A DNA stretch of 64,000 nt from Pseudomonas sp. MM213 (GTDB taxonomy: Bacteria; Pseudomonadota; Gammaproteobacteria; Pseudomonadales; Pseudomonadaceae). This document shows positions 39,137 to 47,111 of this stretch, piece by piece. The position numbers and the translations under genes are program-made. A model generated the notes under the pieces. The model had not been told where the DNA came from. It saw only the letters and a list, made by a program, of their open reading frames with translations, and did not search any database. The stretch lies in assembly GCF_020423045.1 (NCBI RefSeq), contig NZ_CP081943.1:2046001-2110000 (forward strand), written 5' to 3'. Position 1 is the first letter of the stretch. Every line of letters begins with the position of its first letter.

Positions 39137-39985
39137 ATGCGCCCTATTGCCCGACTCGCCCTCGCCATGACCATTTCCGCGGCTGCCTTCAACGCACAGG
39201 CCAGCAATGTCCTGATCGTGCTGTCCGATTCCGACCACCTCGACCTCAAGGACCAGAAGGTATTCGCCACCGGTTTCTACCTGAACGAACTGATGCAACC
39301 GGTGAAACTGCTGCTCGATGCCGGGCACTCGGTCACCTTCGCCACGCCGACCGGCAAGGCGCCGACACTGGACCAATCGTCCAACGACAAGATGTATTTC
39401 AACAATGACGTGGCGGCCTTACAGGCGCACAAGGCGTTGCTGGATCAGCTAAAAGTCACTTCAAAAGGCGAGTCGCCAGTCATCAGCCTGGCGCGGGTCG
39501 AACAGATCGGCTACGAGCATTTCGATGCCGTCTACGTCCCCGGCGGCCACGCGCCAATGCAAGACCTGCTGCACAGCGCCGCGCTGGGAAAACTGCTGAA
39601 CAACTTCCATGACAACGGCAAGACCACCGCCCTCGTCTGCCACGGCCCGATTGCCCTGCTGTCGACCCTGGCCGATCCCGTCGCATTCACCCGACAACTC
39701 GAAACCGCTGGCAAAGCCTCCACCAAAGGCTGGACCTACGCCGGCTACAAATTCACCGTCATCAGCAATCAGGAAGAGGAATTGGCCAAGGGCTTGTTGA
39801 ATGGCGGCGCGATGAAGTTCTATCCGCAAACAGCGCTGGAACACGCGGGCGGCGTCTATCGCAGCAACACCTCGCCGTGGGCCTCCAACGTCGTCATCGA
39901 CCGCGAACTGGTGACCGGCCAAAACCCGGGTTCCGCGCTGGACGTGGGCAAGGCAATCGTCGAGCGTCTCAAGCCTCGGAGCTAG
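39137..39985 (+). CDS. Exported DJ-1/PfpI superfamily protein
   Basis: A 282-residue protein with a signal peptide (LALAMTISAAAFNAQA, cleavage near 23) and a class-I glutamine-amidotransferase-like DJ-1 fold. The nucleophile elbow is ALVCHGPIA (Cys near 178), with GGHAPMQDL as the preceding strand-loop. Relatives are Hsp31-type chaperones, glyoxalase III and hydrolases; the exported location suggests a periplasmic role. It is divergent from the LysR gene. Confidence 0.8.
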   Translation: MRPIARLALAMTISAAAFNAQASNVLIVLSDSDHLDLKDQKVFATGFYLNELMQPVKLLLDAGHSVTFATPTGKAPTLDQSSNDKMYFNNDVAALQAHKALLDQLKVTSKGESPVISLARVEQIGYEHFDAVYVPGGHAPMQDLLHSAALGKLLNNFHDNGKTTALVCHGPIALLSTLADPVAFTRQLETAGKASTKGWTYAGYKFTVISNQEEELAKGLLNGGAMKFYPQTALEHAGGVYRSNTSPWASNVVIDRELVTGQNPGSALDVGKAIVERLKPRS

Positions 39986-40061
39986 AGACTGAGTGGTCCC
40001 GGAATGGTAAAACTCGTGGCGTTGTTTTTTGTTTGAATGGCCTCGAAAAAGGATCACATCG

Positions 40062-41501
40062 GTGAAGTCACCCGCCACGCCAGATTCAAGTGTCACAGCC
40101 GAGTCTGGCCTGCGCCTGCAAACCCGGCTGATCGCGCTGGTGGTGGCGGTGACCTTTTTCATGGAAAACCTCGACGCGACGGTCATCGCCACCGCGTTGC
40201 CCACCATGGCCAGCGCGTTCGGCATTACGCCGGTCGACATGAACATCGGCATCACTGCCTACATTCTTGCCGTGGCGATCTTCATCCCGCTGTCCAGCTG
40301 GATCGCCGACCGCTTTGGTGCGCGAAAAGTGTTTGCCGGCGCAATCATCGTCTTCACCCTCGCCTCGCTCCTGTGCGGGCTCAGCCAGAACATCGAAATG
40401 TTCGTGTTCGCCCGCGTGCTCCAGGGCATCGGCGGCGCACTGATGGTGCCGGTAGGACGTCTGGCCGTGCTGCGCAACACCGACAAAAAAGACCTGGTAA
40501 AAATGATCGCGGTGATTACCTGGCCCGGCCTGGTAGCGCCCATTCTCGGGCCAATCGTGGGCGGCCTGATCGTCACCCACGCATCATGGCCGTGGATCTT
40601 TTACGTCAACCTGCCGCTCGGTGCGTTGGCGCTATTTGCCGCACTGTGGCTGGTGCCCGAAGGACGCGAAGAACACGTCCGCCCGTTCGACGGCAAAGGC
40701 TTCGCCCTGTTGGCCGGCGCCTGCGCCTCGCTGCTGGGCGGTCTGGAATGGCTGGGCAGCCAGCACGGCAACGCCATGTACGCAGGACTCGCGCTAGTGA
40801 TCGCCGGCATGATCCTCGCCGTGTGGGCCGTGCACCACTGCCGACATCACACCCACCCGCTTTTGCCGCTCGGCACCGTGTCCATCAACACCTTCCGGGT
40901 CAGCCTCTTCGGCGGATCACTCTTTCGCCTGGCCATCAGCGCCTTGCCGTTTTTGCTGCCGCTGTTGTTCCAGGTTGGCTTCGGCTTATCGCCCGTCGAC
41001 GCCGGCCTGCTGGTGCTCGCAGTGTTCGCCGGCAACCTGGCGATGAAGCCGTTCACCACGGCGATCATGCAGCGTTATGGCTTTCGCCAAGTCCTGCTGA
41101 TCAACGGTGTCATCGGCGTCATCTCGATTGTCGCCTGTGCCTTCTTCACCCCACAGACACCCTTTGCCGTGATTGCCGCCGTGCTATTTATCGGCGGCTT
41201 GTCGCGATCCATGCAATTCACTTGCTACAACTCCATCGGTTTTGCCGACGTACCCAAGGCACGCATGAGCGAAGCGTCGGCGTTATTCAGCATGTTCTTT
41301 CAACTGGCCATGGGGTTGGGGGTGACGGTTGCTGCGTTGTTGTTGCGAGTGTCGATGTCGGTGCAAGGCCATGAGTTGCAGGCGCAGGTTACTGACTTTC
41401 GAGTGGCGTTTGTGGGTGTGGCGGTGTTGGGGTTGTTGGCGTTGGTTGATGTGATCAGGTTGCCCAAGGATGCGGGGGATAGTGTGTTGAAGCGGGTTTG
41501 A
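40062..41501 (+). CDS. MFS exporter of the DHA2 (14-TM) family
   Basis: A 479-residue membrane protein with drug:H+ antiporter-2 features: FFMENLDATVIATALP in the first helix, RVLQGIGGALMVPVGR in helix 4 and about 14 segments. It probably exports toxic or drug-like compounds. The start is GTG 40062 with AAGGA nine bases upstream; the open frame to TTG 40029 is also possible. It is 76 bases downstream of the exported DJ-1 gene. The substrate is unknown. Confidence 0.85.
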   Translation: MKSPATPDSSVTAESGLRLQTRLIALVVAVTFFMENLDATVIATALPTMASAFGITPVDMNIGITAYILAVAIFIPLSSWIADRFGARKVFAGAIIVFTLASLLCGLSQNIEMFVFARVLQGIGGALMVPVGRLAVLRNTDKKDLVKMIAVITWPGLVAPILGPIVGGLIVTHASWPWIFYVNLPLGALALFAALWLVPEGREEHVRPFDGKGFALLAGACASLLGGLEWLGSQHGNAMYAGLALVIAGMILAVWAVHHCRHHTHPLLPLGTVSINTFRVSLFGGSLFRLAISALPFLLPLLFQVGFGLSPVDAGLLVLAVFAGNLAMKPFTTAIMQRYGFRQVLLINGVIGVISIVACAFFTPQTPFAVIAAVLFIGGLSRSMQFTCYNSIGFADVPKARMSEASALFSMFFQLAMGLGVTVAALLLRVSMSVQGHELQAQVTDFRVAFVGVAVLGLLALVDVIRLPKDAGDSVLKRV

Positions 41502-41557
41502 ACCTGCCTCAAAGCGGCTGAACAGAGACGGCTCATTCGAGCCGCCCCTGTACTTGA

Positions 41558-42064
41558 TTACCCGCGTTTGGGCAATTTCCAGTTGGGTCGGATGAAGTGG
41601 CAGGTATAACCGTCGGGAAGCCGTTCGAGGTAATCCTGGTGTTCCGGTTCCGCTTCCCAAAACGGCCCGGACGGGGTGATTTCAGTGACCACCTTGCCGG
41701 GCCAAAGGCCGGAAGCTTCGACATCGGCCACGGTGTCTTCGGCAACCTCTTTCTGCTCATCGCTGAGGTAGAACAACGCAGATCGGTAGCTCGCGCCGAC
41801 ATCGTTGCCTTGGCGATTTTGGGTGGTCGGATCATGAATCTGGAAAAAGAACTCGAGAATCTGGCGATAGCTGATTTGTTGCGGATCGAACACGATCTCG
41901 ATGGCTTCCGCGTGATTGCCGTGGTTGCGATAAGTCGCGTTCGGCACATCGCCTCCCGAGTAACCCACCCGTGTGGACAGCACGCCGGGGTAACGTCGCA
42001 GCAAATCCTGCATACCCCAGAAGCAACCACCGGCCAGGATGGCGGTTTCGGTTTGCGTCGTCAT
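41558..42064 (-). CDS. msrA: Peptide methionine sulfoxide reductase A
   Basis: A 168-residue cytoplasmic enzyme with the GCFWG active site (Cys14) and the family blocks [23 protein letters not shown] and [12 protein letters not shown]. It reduces S-methionine sulfoxide in proteins. The C-terminus shows no CXXC, the short form of MsrA. It is convergent with the DHA2 gene. Confidence 0.95.
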   Translation of the reverse strand: MTTQTETAILAGGCFWGMQDLLRRYPGVLSTRVGYSGGDVPNATYRNHGNHAEAIEIVFDPQQISYRQILEFFFQIHDPTTQNRQGNDVGASYRSALFYLSDEQKEVAEDTVADVEASGLWPGKVVTEITPSGPFWEAEPEHQDYLERLPDGYTCHFIRPNWKLPKRG

Positions 42065-42178
42065 GAACGGTCATTCTCCTCAATGAAAGTGGCGCGTTAT
42101 TGATTACGGATCGGACTGTTGAACGAGTCGGAGCGACTGCCGCACGGGTGTCGACGCAATGATCATAAACCTTAACCG

Positions 42179-42544
42179 CTACGCCGTAAGCTCGACGTAG
42201 CTCGACTCCCCACCACCCGTCGCGCCCGACAACCAACCCCAAACAAAGGCCAGAGTGGTACGCCCTGCGTGATCAACGCCCACCGTGCCACGAGACCAGC
42301 CGGCAAGCATCTCGCCATCCGCCGTCAAACACTGAAAAAGCAGCTCAATGGTATCGGGACCTGTCACACGCCCGACTTGATGACCGATGCGTATCCGTCC
42401 GCCCTGGTAAGTGCTCGAAATGGCATTCCCCTCGACGTGGTAGTGAAACACGGTGCCGGCACCGGACAGCCCTTGAGCGTTATTCGCGACGGTAAACCGG
42501 CGATTGTTCAAACGCTCGCTGATTTGAGAAAAGGGGGTTTCCAT
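42179..42544 (-). CDS. Small lipocalin-like protein (often annotated as an acetylglutamate synthase relative)
   Basis: A 121-residue protein with a beta-rich pattern: NNRRFTVANNAQGL, TVFHYHVEGNAISSTYQGGRIRIGHQVG, and a WLSGATGGGESSYVEL end. I recall the family from small proteins often labelled N-acetylglutamate synthase in annotations, without experimental basis. ATG 42544 is taken over the upstream ATG at 42658, whose extra N-terminus is Pro/Lys-rich and overlaps the terminator area. Confidence 0.65.
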   Translation of the reverse strand: METPFSQISERLNNRRFTVANNAQGLSGAGTVFHYHVEGNAISSTYQGGRIRIGHQVGRVTGPDTIELLFQCLTADGEMLAGWSRGTVGVDHAGRTTLAFVWGWLSGATGGGESSYVELTA

Positions 42545-42669
42545 GAGTGTCGCGTCCTTTGGTTGAGAGGTTCCGTTTCTAGGCTTTGATGATCCTAACT
42601 CATTCTTTTCCGAGTGATGAAGACGCAGGGTTGGCGATCTCTGATGCTGTGGCTTCAATCCAAAAACAA

Positions 42670-42705
42670 AAAAAGCCCTGCCCCGACTAAATGGGGCAGA
42701 GCTTC
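42670..42705 (-). terminator. Intrinsic terminator of the DUF6124 gene
   Basis: GCTCTGCCCC pairs with CGGGGCAGGGC around a seven-base loop, followed by a T-run (TTTTTTTGTTTTT) on the reverse strand, 35 bases after the DUF6124 stop. Confidence 0.85.
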
Positions 42706-42738
42706 TGTTGGCGCATCACGTTATATCAACGCCCTCGC

Positions 42739-43029
42739 CTACTCCTGCGGGTCAACCTGATCCAGCACCCGATTCACCGTCAATTCCGCTAACGCAATCA
42801 TCTGCTGAATGCCCAGTGCCAAATTGCATTTGGGGCCTTCGAGTATGAACGCCAGCTCACTGGCCATAACGCTTGCAGAAGCGAGTGTTTCGCAGGCGTG
42901 AACCAACAAGGTTTCAGTGCTTGCGGTGGGGACGACGGCGAAGATCGGGTTTGGGCGGCGCTCGGCCTCGGCGGGTTTGCGGGGTGGGGATTCAGAAGTT
43001 TCGGATGGGTTAACGTTTTCGTCGAGCAT
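42739..43029 (-). CDS. DUF6124 family protein
   Basis: A 96-residue protein with the hallmark TLLVHACETLASASVMASELAF, then EGPKCNLALGIQQMIALAELTVNRVLD, which matches the small pseudomonad-specific DUF6124 family. The N-terminal third is Pro/Glu-rich. ATG 43029 with GGAG six bases upstream is preferred to TTG 43041. Function unknown. These genes occur in many copies in this genus. Confidence 0.85.
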   Translation of the reverse strand: MLDENVNPSETSESPPRKPAEAERRPNPIFAVVPTASTETLLVHACETLASASVMASELAFILEGPKCNLALGIQQMIALAELTVNRVLDQVDPQE

Positions 43030-43289
43030 TTGGAACTCCAATGAACTGGGCTCCTATGAGAAAGACGGGCTACCACACCCGGTCGCTGTATTGGCAGCGG
43101 CAGAGGGAGGTTAGTAAGGTTGCTTCCTAGGTGCAAGCCTAATAGGTTGTAGGAAATTTCGATGGAGTTAGGCGCCGAATCTGTAGGGGTTGATTTCGGC
43201 CGAAGCAAGTTTTCTTGTGAGCGCGAATAAATAAATCTGTCCCCTTTTCCCACTCTGTTTTAGTCCCTATTTCTTCACAAGGCTTCCTC
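43030..43289. other. Gap before the accessory region
   Basis: About 260 bases of lower GC than the flanks with TTAGTAAGGTTGC and a TAATAGG stretch; likely promoters only. No gene seen. Confidence 0.35.
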
Positions 43290-43760
43290 ATGCCATTCGC
43301 GACCGTAGTGCTGCTCGACTCCTGGCCACAACCAAGTACATCGCCCGAACCCATCGTGTTCGCCACGGACACGCAGCTATGTTTGCGGTATTGCACCGCA
43401 GGGGAAGAAATAGCTGTAATCCATTTTCCGCTTGTTAAAAAAATTAAGTTCGGCTCACCAAACGACGAGGCATTGGGCGGCCATCCGCTTATTGGACTTG
43501 GTCTCAAGCATTATCAAATTCACCGTATAGATAATTCGCCTTGGCTGGCAGAGCTTGAGCAGAGAAACGCTATTCATCCGCGACATGATAAACAGCGGTT
43601 TCTAAAGGATGCCATTCACTATGTCTTTACGTTCCAGGACTCCACTCTGGAATGCATCGTATATGAGGGGGAGTTCTGGCATCCAAAAATACAAGTCTTT
43701 ACTTCTGAGCAGAAGGCAAAGGATGTCTGGCGCCAACTGATCAATGATGTGGGGGCATGA
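43290..43760 (+). CDS. Hypothetical protein (accessory region)
   Basis: A 156-residue soluble protein that I do not recognise. It has DATDTQLCLRYCTAGEE-like beta-strand patterns in the first half and a charged C-terminus (YEGEFWHPKIQVFTSEQKAKDVW). No signal peptide. Base composition is more AT-rich than the neighbouring core genes. It lies convergent with the 192-residue hypothetical gene. Toxin-immunity systems contain proteins of this size and composition, but there is no motif to support it. Confidence 0.5.
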   Translation: MPFATVVLLDSWPQPSTSPEPIVFATDTQLCLRYCTAGEEIAVIHFPLVKKIKFGSPNDEALGGHPLIGLGLKHYQIHRIDNSPWLAELEQRNAIHPRHDKQRFLKDAIHYVFTFQDSTLECIVYEGEFWHPKIQVFTSEQKAKDVWRQLINDVGA

Positions 43761-43860
43761 CCCCCTGGTGCGTCCAGCCAAGCCACCTTCCAAACTCCAG
43801 AATCAAGGCTGGGAAGGAGTAGTTGCTACCCCCCTATGCCGGCGCCACATCTCGTCAGTG

Positions 43861-43914
43861 GCAGGCAGATTATGCCAATTGTGAAAGGCTGCAATCGACC
43901 CAAAGCTGCCTGTT
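43861..43914. repeat. Degenerate palindromic element, copy 1
   Basis: Short arms related to GCTTTTGGCCGATTGCTGCC and its complement (here seen as GGCTGCAATCGACCCAAAGC), in the gap after the 192-residue gene. Related copies lie at 44586, 45329 and 49000. Confidence 0.6.
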
Positions 43915-43932
43915 AATACGCCAATCAGGTGT

Positions 43933-44511
43933 TCACAAACGCGAAGCAAATTCTTGAAACCGGTCAAAAAGTCGGAACCCGACATAATCAGACCTACGCT
44001 GGTACAGCCACCGATAATAGCAATCCCAGTAGCTAATCATGCGGTCTCGTGTGGCCTGAAAATACTTCGGATTGTCCCGAATGAAGGTGCCGTAAAGCAT
44101 AGGGTCAAGCATTCGGAACTGGGCCTCACAAGCGTCGAGAATCTCGATTACATACTCGCCAGTCAGCTGAAAAACAAATGGAACAACCCAAGGTTCGGAG
44201 ACCGGGAGGACACGTTCAAGTTGACGCTGGCGCACATGGCCATCGTGGTGCCTGGTTAAAAGGCACGAGTACATTATGCTTTGCGTTCCATTCAGTGCCT
44301 TACCAGACAGTTCGTTGCCTTCGTGGTGAATTCGGTAAGGAATGACCAAGTGATCTTCACCTACTTTGACCTCTATGCCCTGATGGGTAGCAAAGCTGGT
44401 ATTGCCCATAACCAAGCCCACGCCATCTGTCTGCAATTTCAGAGGGGGCGGGAAGGCGCTAGCGATTGATCCCATAGTGGCTGAAGTCTGAAACGCGACA
44501 TTGCTTTCCAT
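43933..44511 (-). CDS. Hypothetical protein (accessory region)
   Basis: A 192-residue protein that I do not recognise. It has a beta-rich first half (GVGLVMGNTSFATHQGIEVKVG) and a helical aromatic second half (ISYWDCYYRWLYQRRSDYVGFRLF). No signal peptide. Base use is AT-richer than core genes, a sign of recent acquisition. A gap of about 170 bases lies before the convergent 156-residue gene and holds a copy of the degenerate palindrome. Confidence 0.5.
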   Translation of the reverse strand: MESNVAFQTSATMGSIASAFPPPLKLQTDGVGLVMGNTSFATHQGIEVKVGEDHLVIPYRIHHEGNELSGKALNGTQSIMYSCLLTRHHDGHVRQRQLERVLPVSEPWVVPFVFQLTGEYVIEILDACEAQFRMLDPMLYGTFIRDNPKYFQATRDRMISYWDCYYRWLYQRRSDYVGFRLFDRFQEFASRL

Positions 44512-44585
44512 GGCGCGGGATCCTTTTCGAATAATTTAGCTTCGTCGACAAACACCTCAGCAGGATAGCGACCAAGGCAGCGTTC

Positions 44586-44646
44586 GTCTGCTTTTGGCCG
44601 GTTGCTGCCTGTTAGCACAGGCAGAAATTGGCCAGTAGCTGTCCTT
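44586..44646. repeat. Degenerate palindromic element, copy 2
   Basis: The most complete copy: GCTTTTGGCCGGTTGCTGCC followed after a few bases by GGCAGAAATTGGCCAGTAGC, a near-perfect inverted pair. It fills the gap between the 192-residue gene and the DUF2846-like gene. Confidence 0.65.
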
Positions 44647-45170
44647 TACTGCAACTTTTCACTAGGCACACGCCGAGTGGTTTTGAGCATTTTCTCCGCA
44701 TCGTTTTGGGGAACATTGGCCCAGCGGAAATAGAACTTCTCGAGCCGGAATGAACCATCCTTAACCTCAGTGACAGCCCAGTTGTCTCGATAGGGAACCG
44801 TGCTGGTTTGATTGGCGATGAAGTAGGTTTTGCCCTTCTCGACAGTAATTGTGAAGCTGCCATCACCCAGATCGCCAGCTAGAAAGTTTTGCCGTTTGGC
44901 TTGTACTGCATGCGTGCCAGGCAGCAGCGTGACCGTGAAGAAACCACCGGAAGGGAGCATCCCAACGTGCAGACCATCCACTTCAATATTTTCAGCCACC
45001 CCAGCCCCGACTGTATTCGGTTGCCGCAGGAAATAGACCGTTGCGCTGTTTGCGCTGACCTCGGCCGGTGCCTGGTAGAACGGTTGCCCTTCTAAGGACG
45101 GGGCGCTGGCGCAGCCCTGAAGCAGCGAGGTAGCAGCGATAAGCGCAGCGAAAAAAAAGGTGCGTGGCAT
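44646..45170 (-). CDS. DUF2846-like lipoprotein
   Basis: A 174-residue protein with a lipoprotein signal (LIAATSLLQGC, Cys20) and a beta-sandwich PEGA-like domain: SATVYFLRQPN, the VDGLHVGMLPSGGFFTVTLLPG segment, and GKTYFIANQTS. This fits DUF2846-type envelope lipoproteins of unknown role. ATG 45170 is chosen since an upstream extension to 45299 shows no signal start. The surrounding DNA is accessory. Confidence 0.75.
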   Translation of the reverse strand: MPRTFFFAALIAATSLLQGCASAPSLEGQPFYQAPAEVSANSATVYFLRQPNTVGAGVAENIEVDGLHVGMLPSGGFFTVTLLPGTHAVQAKRQNFLAGDLGDGSFTITVEKGKTYFIANQTSTVPYRDNWAVTEVKDGSFRLEKFYFRWANVPQNDAEKMLKTTRRVPSEKLQ

Positions 45171-45323
45171 AGCGGGTTTCCTATCTGGTTTTTCGGCAGT
45201 ATGCGAAGGGGCAAACGGAAGCGAGCCGCGTTTTGGATGGGAGGCGGTCCAGTTCTTGGGCGGACGCGTTGCGCCGGCGAAGTATGCCATCGCTCCCATA
45301 TGCGCTAGGCGTTTTCCCTACTC

Positions 45324-45734
45324 TCAAGAGGCAGCTATTGGCCGATTGCAGCCTGTCGCGAAGGACTGCAATCTACCCATTCCAGTCAATTGCAAATGCT
45401 CAGAAACGCACTCCCAATTTGTGGGATGAATGACTTGAGTCGCCTGTAAAACGCGCAGTTGGTCGAATAGCTTTTGCAGAAATACATCGCCCGCCACTGA
45501 GTCTGAAAGCAAGTAATGCCCAGATCAATTGTCCCAGCCGGCTGCGAGGCAGAACTCGGCACTCTGGAAACTTTGGTGAATTTGTTCATCAACGCCCAGG
45601 ACGTGTGAACCCAATCGTTTGAACCCTTGGAGTTTGACCAGGTTTTCAGCTAGCGATAGCCAACCAGAGTCTGACAACTCATTGAAACTGAATGTCAGGT
45701 GTCCGTTGGCTGCCGTGTCGAGAGTTGGGTTCAT
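45324..45734 (-). pseudogene. Unrecognised gene interrupted by a nonsense codon
   Basis: A frame starting at ATG 45734 runs through MNPTLDTAANGHLTFSFNEL and ends at a TGA (45525-45527) after CLAAGWDN. The same frame then continues with SGHYLLSDSVAGDVFLQKLFD and on to 45324. One changed base (TGG to TGA) would explain the break, giving DNWSGHY. The final part (RLQSFATGCNRPIAAS) runs into the degenerate palindrome, so the original end may have been replaced. Function unknown. It lies right after the J-domain gene. Confidence 0.6.
45329..45376. repeat. Degenerate palindromic element, copy 3
   Basis: GGCAGCTATTGGCCGATTGC followed by GACTGCAATC, overlapping the end of the interrupted gene. Same family as copies at 43861, 44586 and 49000. 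Confidence 0.5.
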
Positions 45735-45737
45735 CTC

Positions 45738-47105
45738 CTAAAGACCAGGCTTCATGCGCGAATAGGTCGAAACACCCATCACCAGCATGATGATCAAAAC
45801 CACGAAGACTTCGCGCTGCAGTACTCGCAAAAGTAACTGCCCAACCTTGTGTCTGATCGCTTGTAGCGCTCGAGTCCACATCGAGACCTTCCCGCCGCAC
45901 AGCGCCATATTCGTGAAATAAAGCGTGCCCAGAAACACCACCACCGGGCTGCCCCACTGCATCCATGGCACATGACCGGACCATAAGCTTGACAGGGCGG
46001 CGGGCATGGCACTGGGGAGTATGTGGCGGAGTATCAGGAGCCCGGCGCCTTGCCGATACCAACGGCGCGGGAGTAACCCACGGCTGAGCAGCACATCCAG
46101 CGACCCCGCAGACACTGCCACGAGGGACCATATCCTATAGGCCTTCATGCCCAACCAAATCACTATCGGAAGGAACAGCGGCATGACCAGCAGACTGGCC
46201 AGTCCTTCCCTTTTTGCAGTTCCGGCAAGTATCGAAGGCATAACTACAACGGACAACGCGAGCCACAGGAAAAGGTACACCCCTCGAAAGCTTCCGGGCG
46301 GCAACCAATCCCGCCAGTTGTCCAGTGGTTTTAGCCCGAGACGTTGAGGCAACTCGGGGTACTGGTATTCGATGGATTGCGCAATCTGCGCAAAACGTTG
46401 CCAGTCGAGGCTGGAGAAGTAGTCGGCCAATCCACGACGGCGGCCGTCACTCATGGGTTTGAACAGCAAGGCGGCGGCCTGCCCATGAATTTTATCGGCG
46501 TCGAATCTGGCTAGGTCGCTGCGTACGGATTCTTCCATGACGTGCATGTCGCATCGCCGGGTCAGGCGGTCCCAGCGCCAGTACTCGCACGGTAAATTAC
46601 CCTGGGCTTCGTCCCACCCCATGGCTTGGCAGACGCCATCGAAAAAGGCAGGCGACCATTGCGCAGTCGATTCGAGCCAATCCAATACGCTCTGCTCGAA
46701 TTGCTCGCGATGCTCGAAAGGCATCAGCCAGTCGCTGGCAAGCCAGTGGCGCAACGCGTCCATTACCTGACGGTCTTTACCTTCGGCCAACCATTGCTTC
46801 ATTTGCTCCAGGGACGGTTCTGGAGGGCTGACGGCGATCTGGGAGTCAACGCGCTCCAAGGGGCTGACCAGTGAGGAGTATTCCGGGGTTGGTGCGCTGA
46901 CGGCTGACGGCGCATCAACGACCTCCTCATCAACCTGCGCACGCCAGCGAGCTTCGGCCAGCGAGGTTTCATAGGCTTCGCGCAGGCGCTGAAACTCATC
47001 GGGATTTTCGTCCGGGCGGTGATTTTTCAACAACCGCGCATAGGCGCGCTTGATGCTGCGTTCGTCCGCGTCCGGGGTAAGGTCGAGCAATTTCCAGTGG
47101 CTCAT
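45738..47105 (-). CDS. J-domain membrane protein, partner of HscC
   Basis: A 455-residue protein with an N-terminal J domain (MSHWKLLDLTPDADERSIKR, the HRPDEN loop in place of HPD, and a FQRLREAYE helix) and several hydrophobic segments in the C-terminal half (about 275-455). It fits the DjlB/DjlC type that activates the HscC Hsp70. It is encoded just downstream of hscC on the same strand (gap of six bases), as in the enterobacterial hscC locus. The RPD form of the HPD motif is a known variant of this group. Confidence 0.82.
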   Translation of the reverse strand: MSHWKLLDLTPDADERSIKRAYARLLKNHRPDENPDEFQRLREAYETSLAEARWRAQVDEEVVDAPSAVSAPTPEYSSLVSPLERVDSQIAVSPPEPSLEQMKQWLAEGKDRQVMDALRHWLASDWLMPFEHREQFEQSVLDWLESTAQWSPAFFDGVCQAMGWDEAQGNLPCEYWRWDRLTRRCDMHVMEESVRSDLARFDADKIHGQAAALLFKPMSDGRRRGLADYFSSLDWQRFAQIAQSIEYQYPELPQRLGLKPLDNWRDWLPPGSFRGVYLFLWLALSVVVMPSILAGTAKREGLASLLVMPLFLPIVIWLGMKAYRIWSLVAVSAGSLDVLLSRGLLPRRWYRQGAGLLILRHILPSAMPAALSSLWSGHVPWMQWGSPVVVFLGTLYFTNMALCGGKVSMWTRALQAIRHKVGQLLLRVLQREVFVVLIIMLVMGVSTYSRMKPGL

Positions 47106-47111
47106 GGTGGC

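Noticed and set aside
43803..43985. A 60-codon frame after the 192-residue hypothetical gene
   Set aside because: It overlaps the end of that gene in another frame and is mainly the translation of a palindrome copy; weak evidence for a gene.
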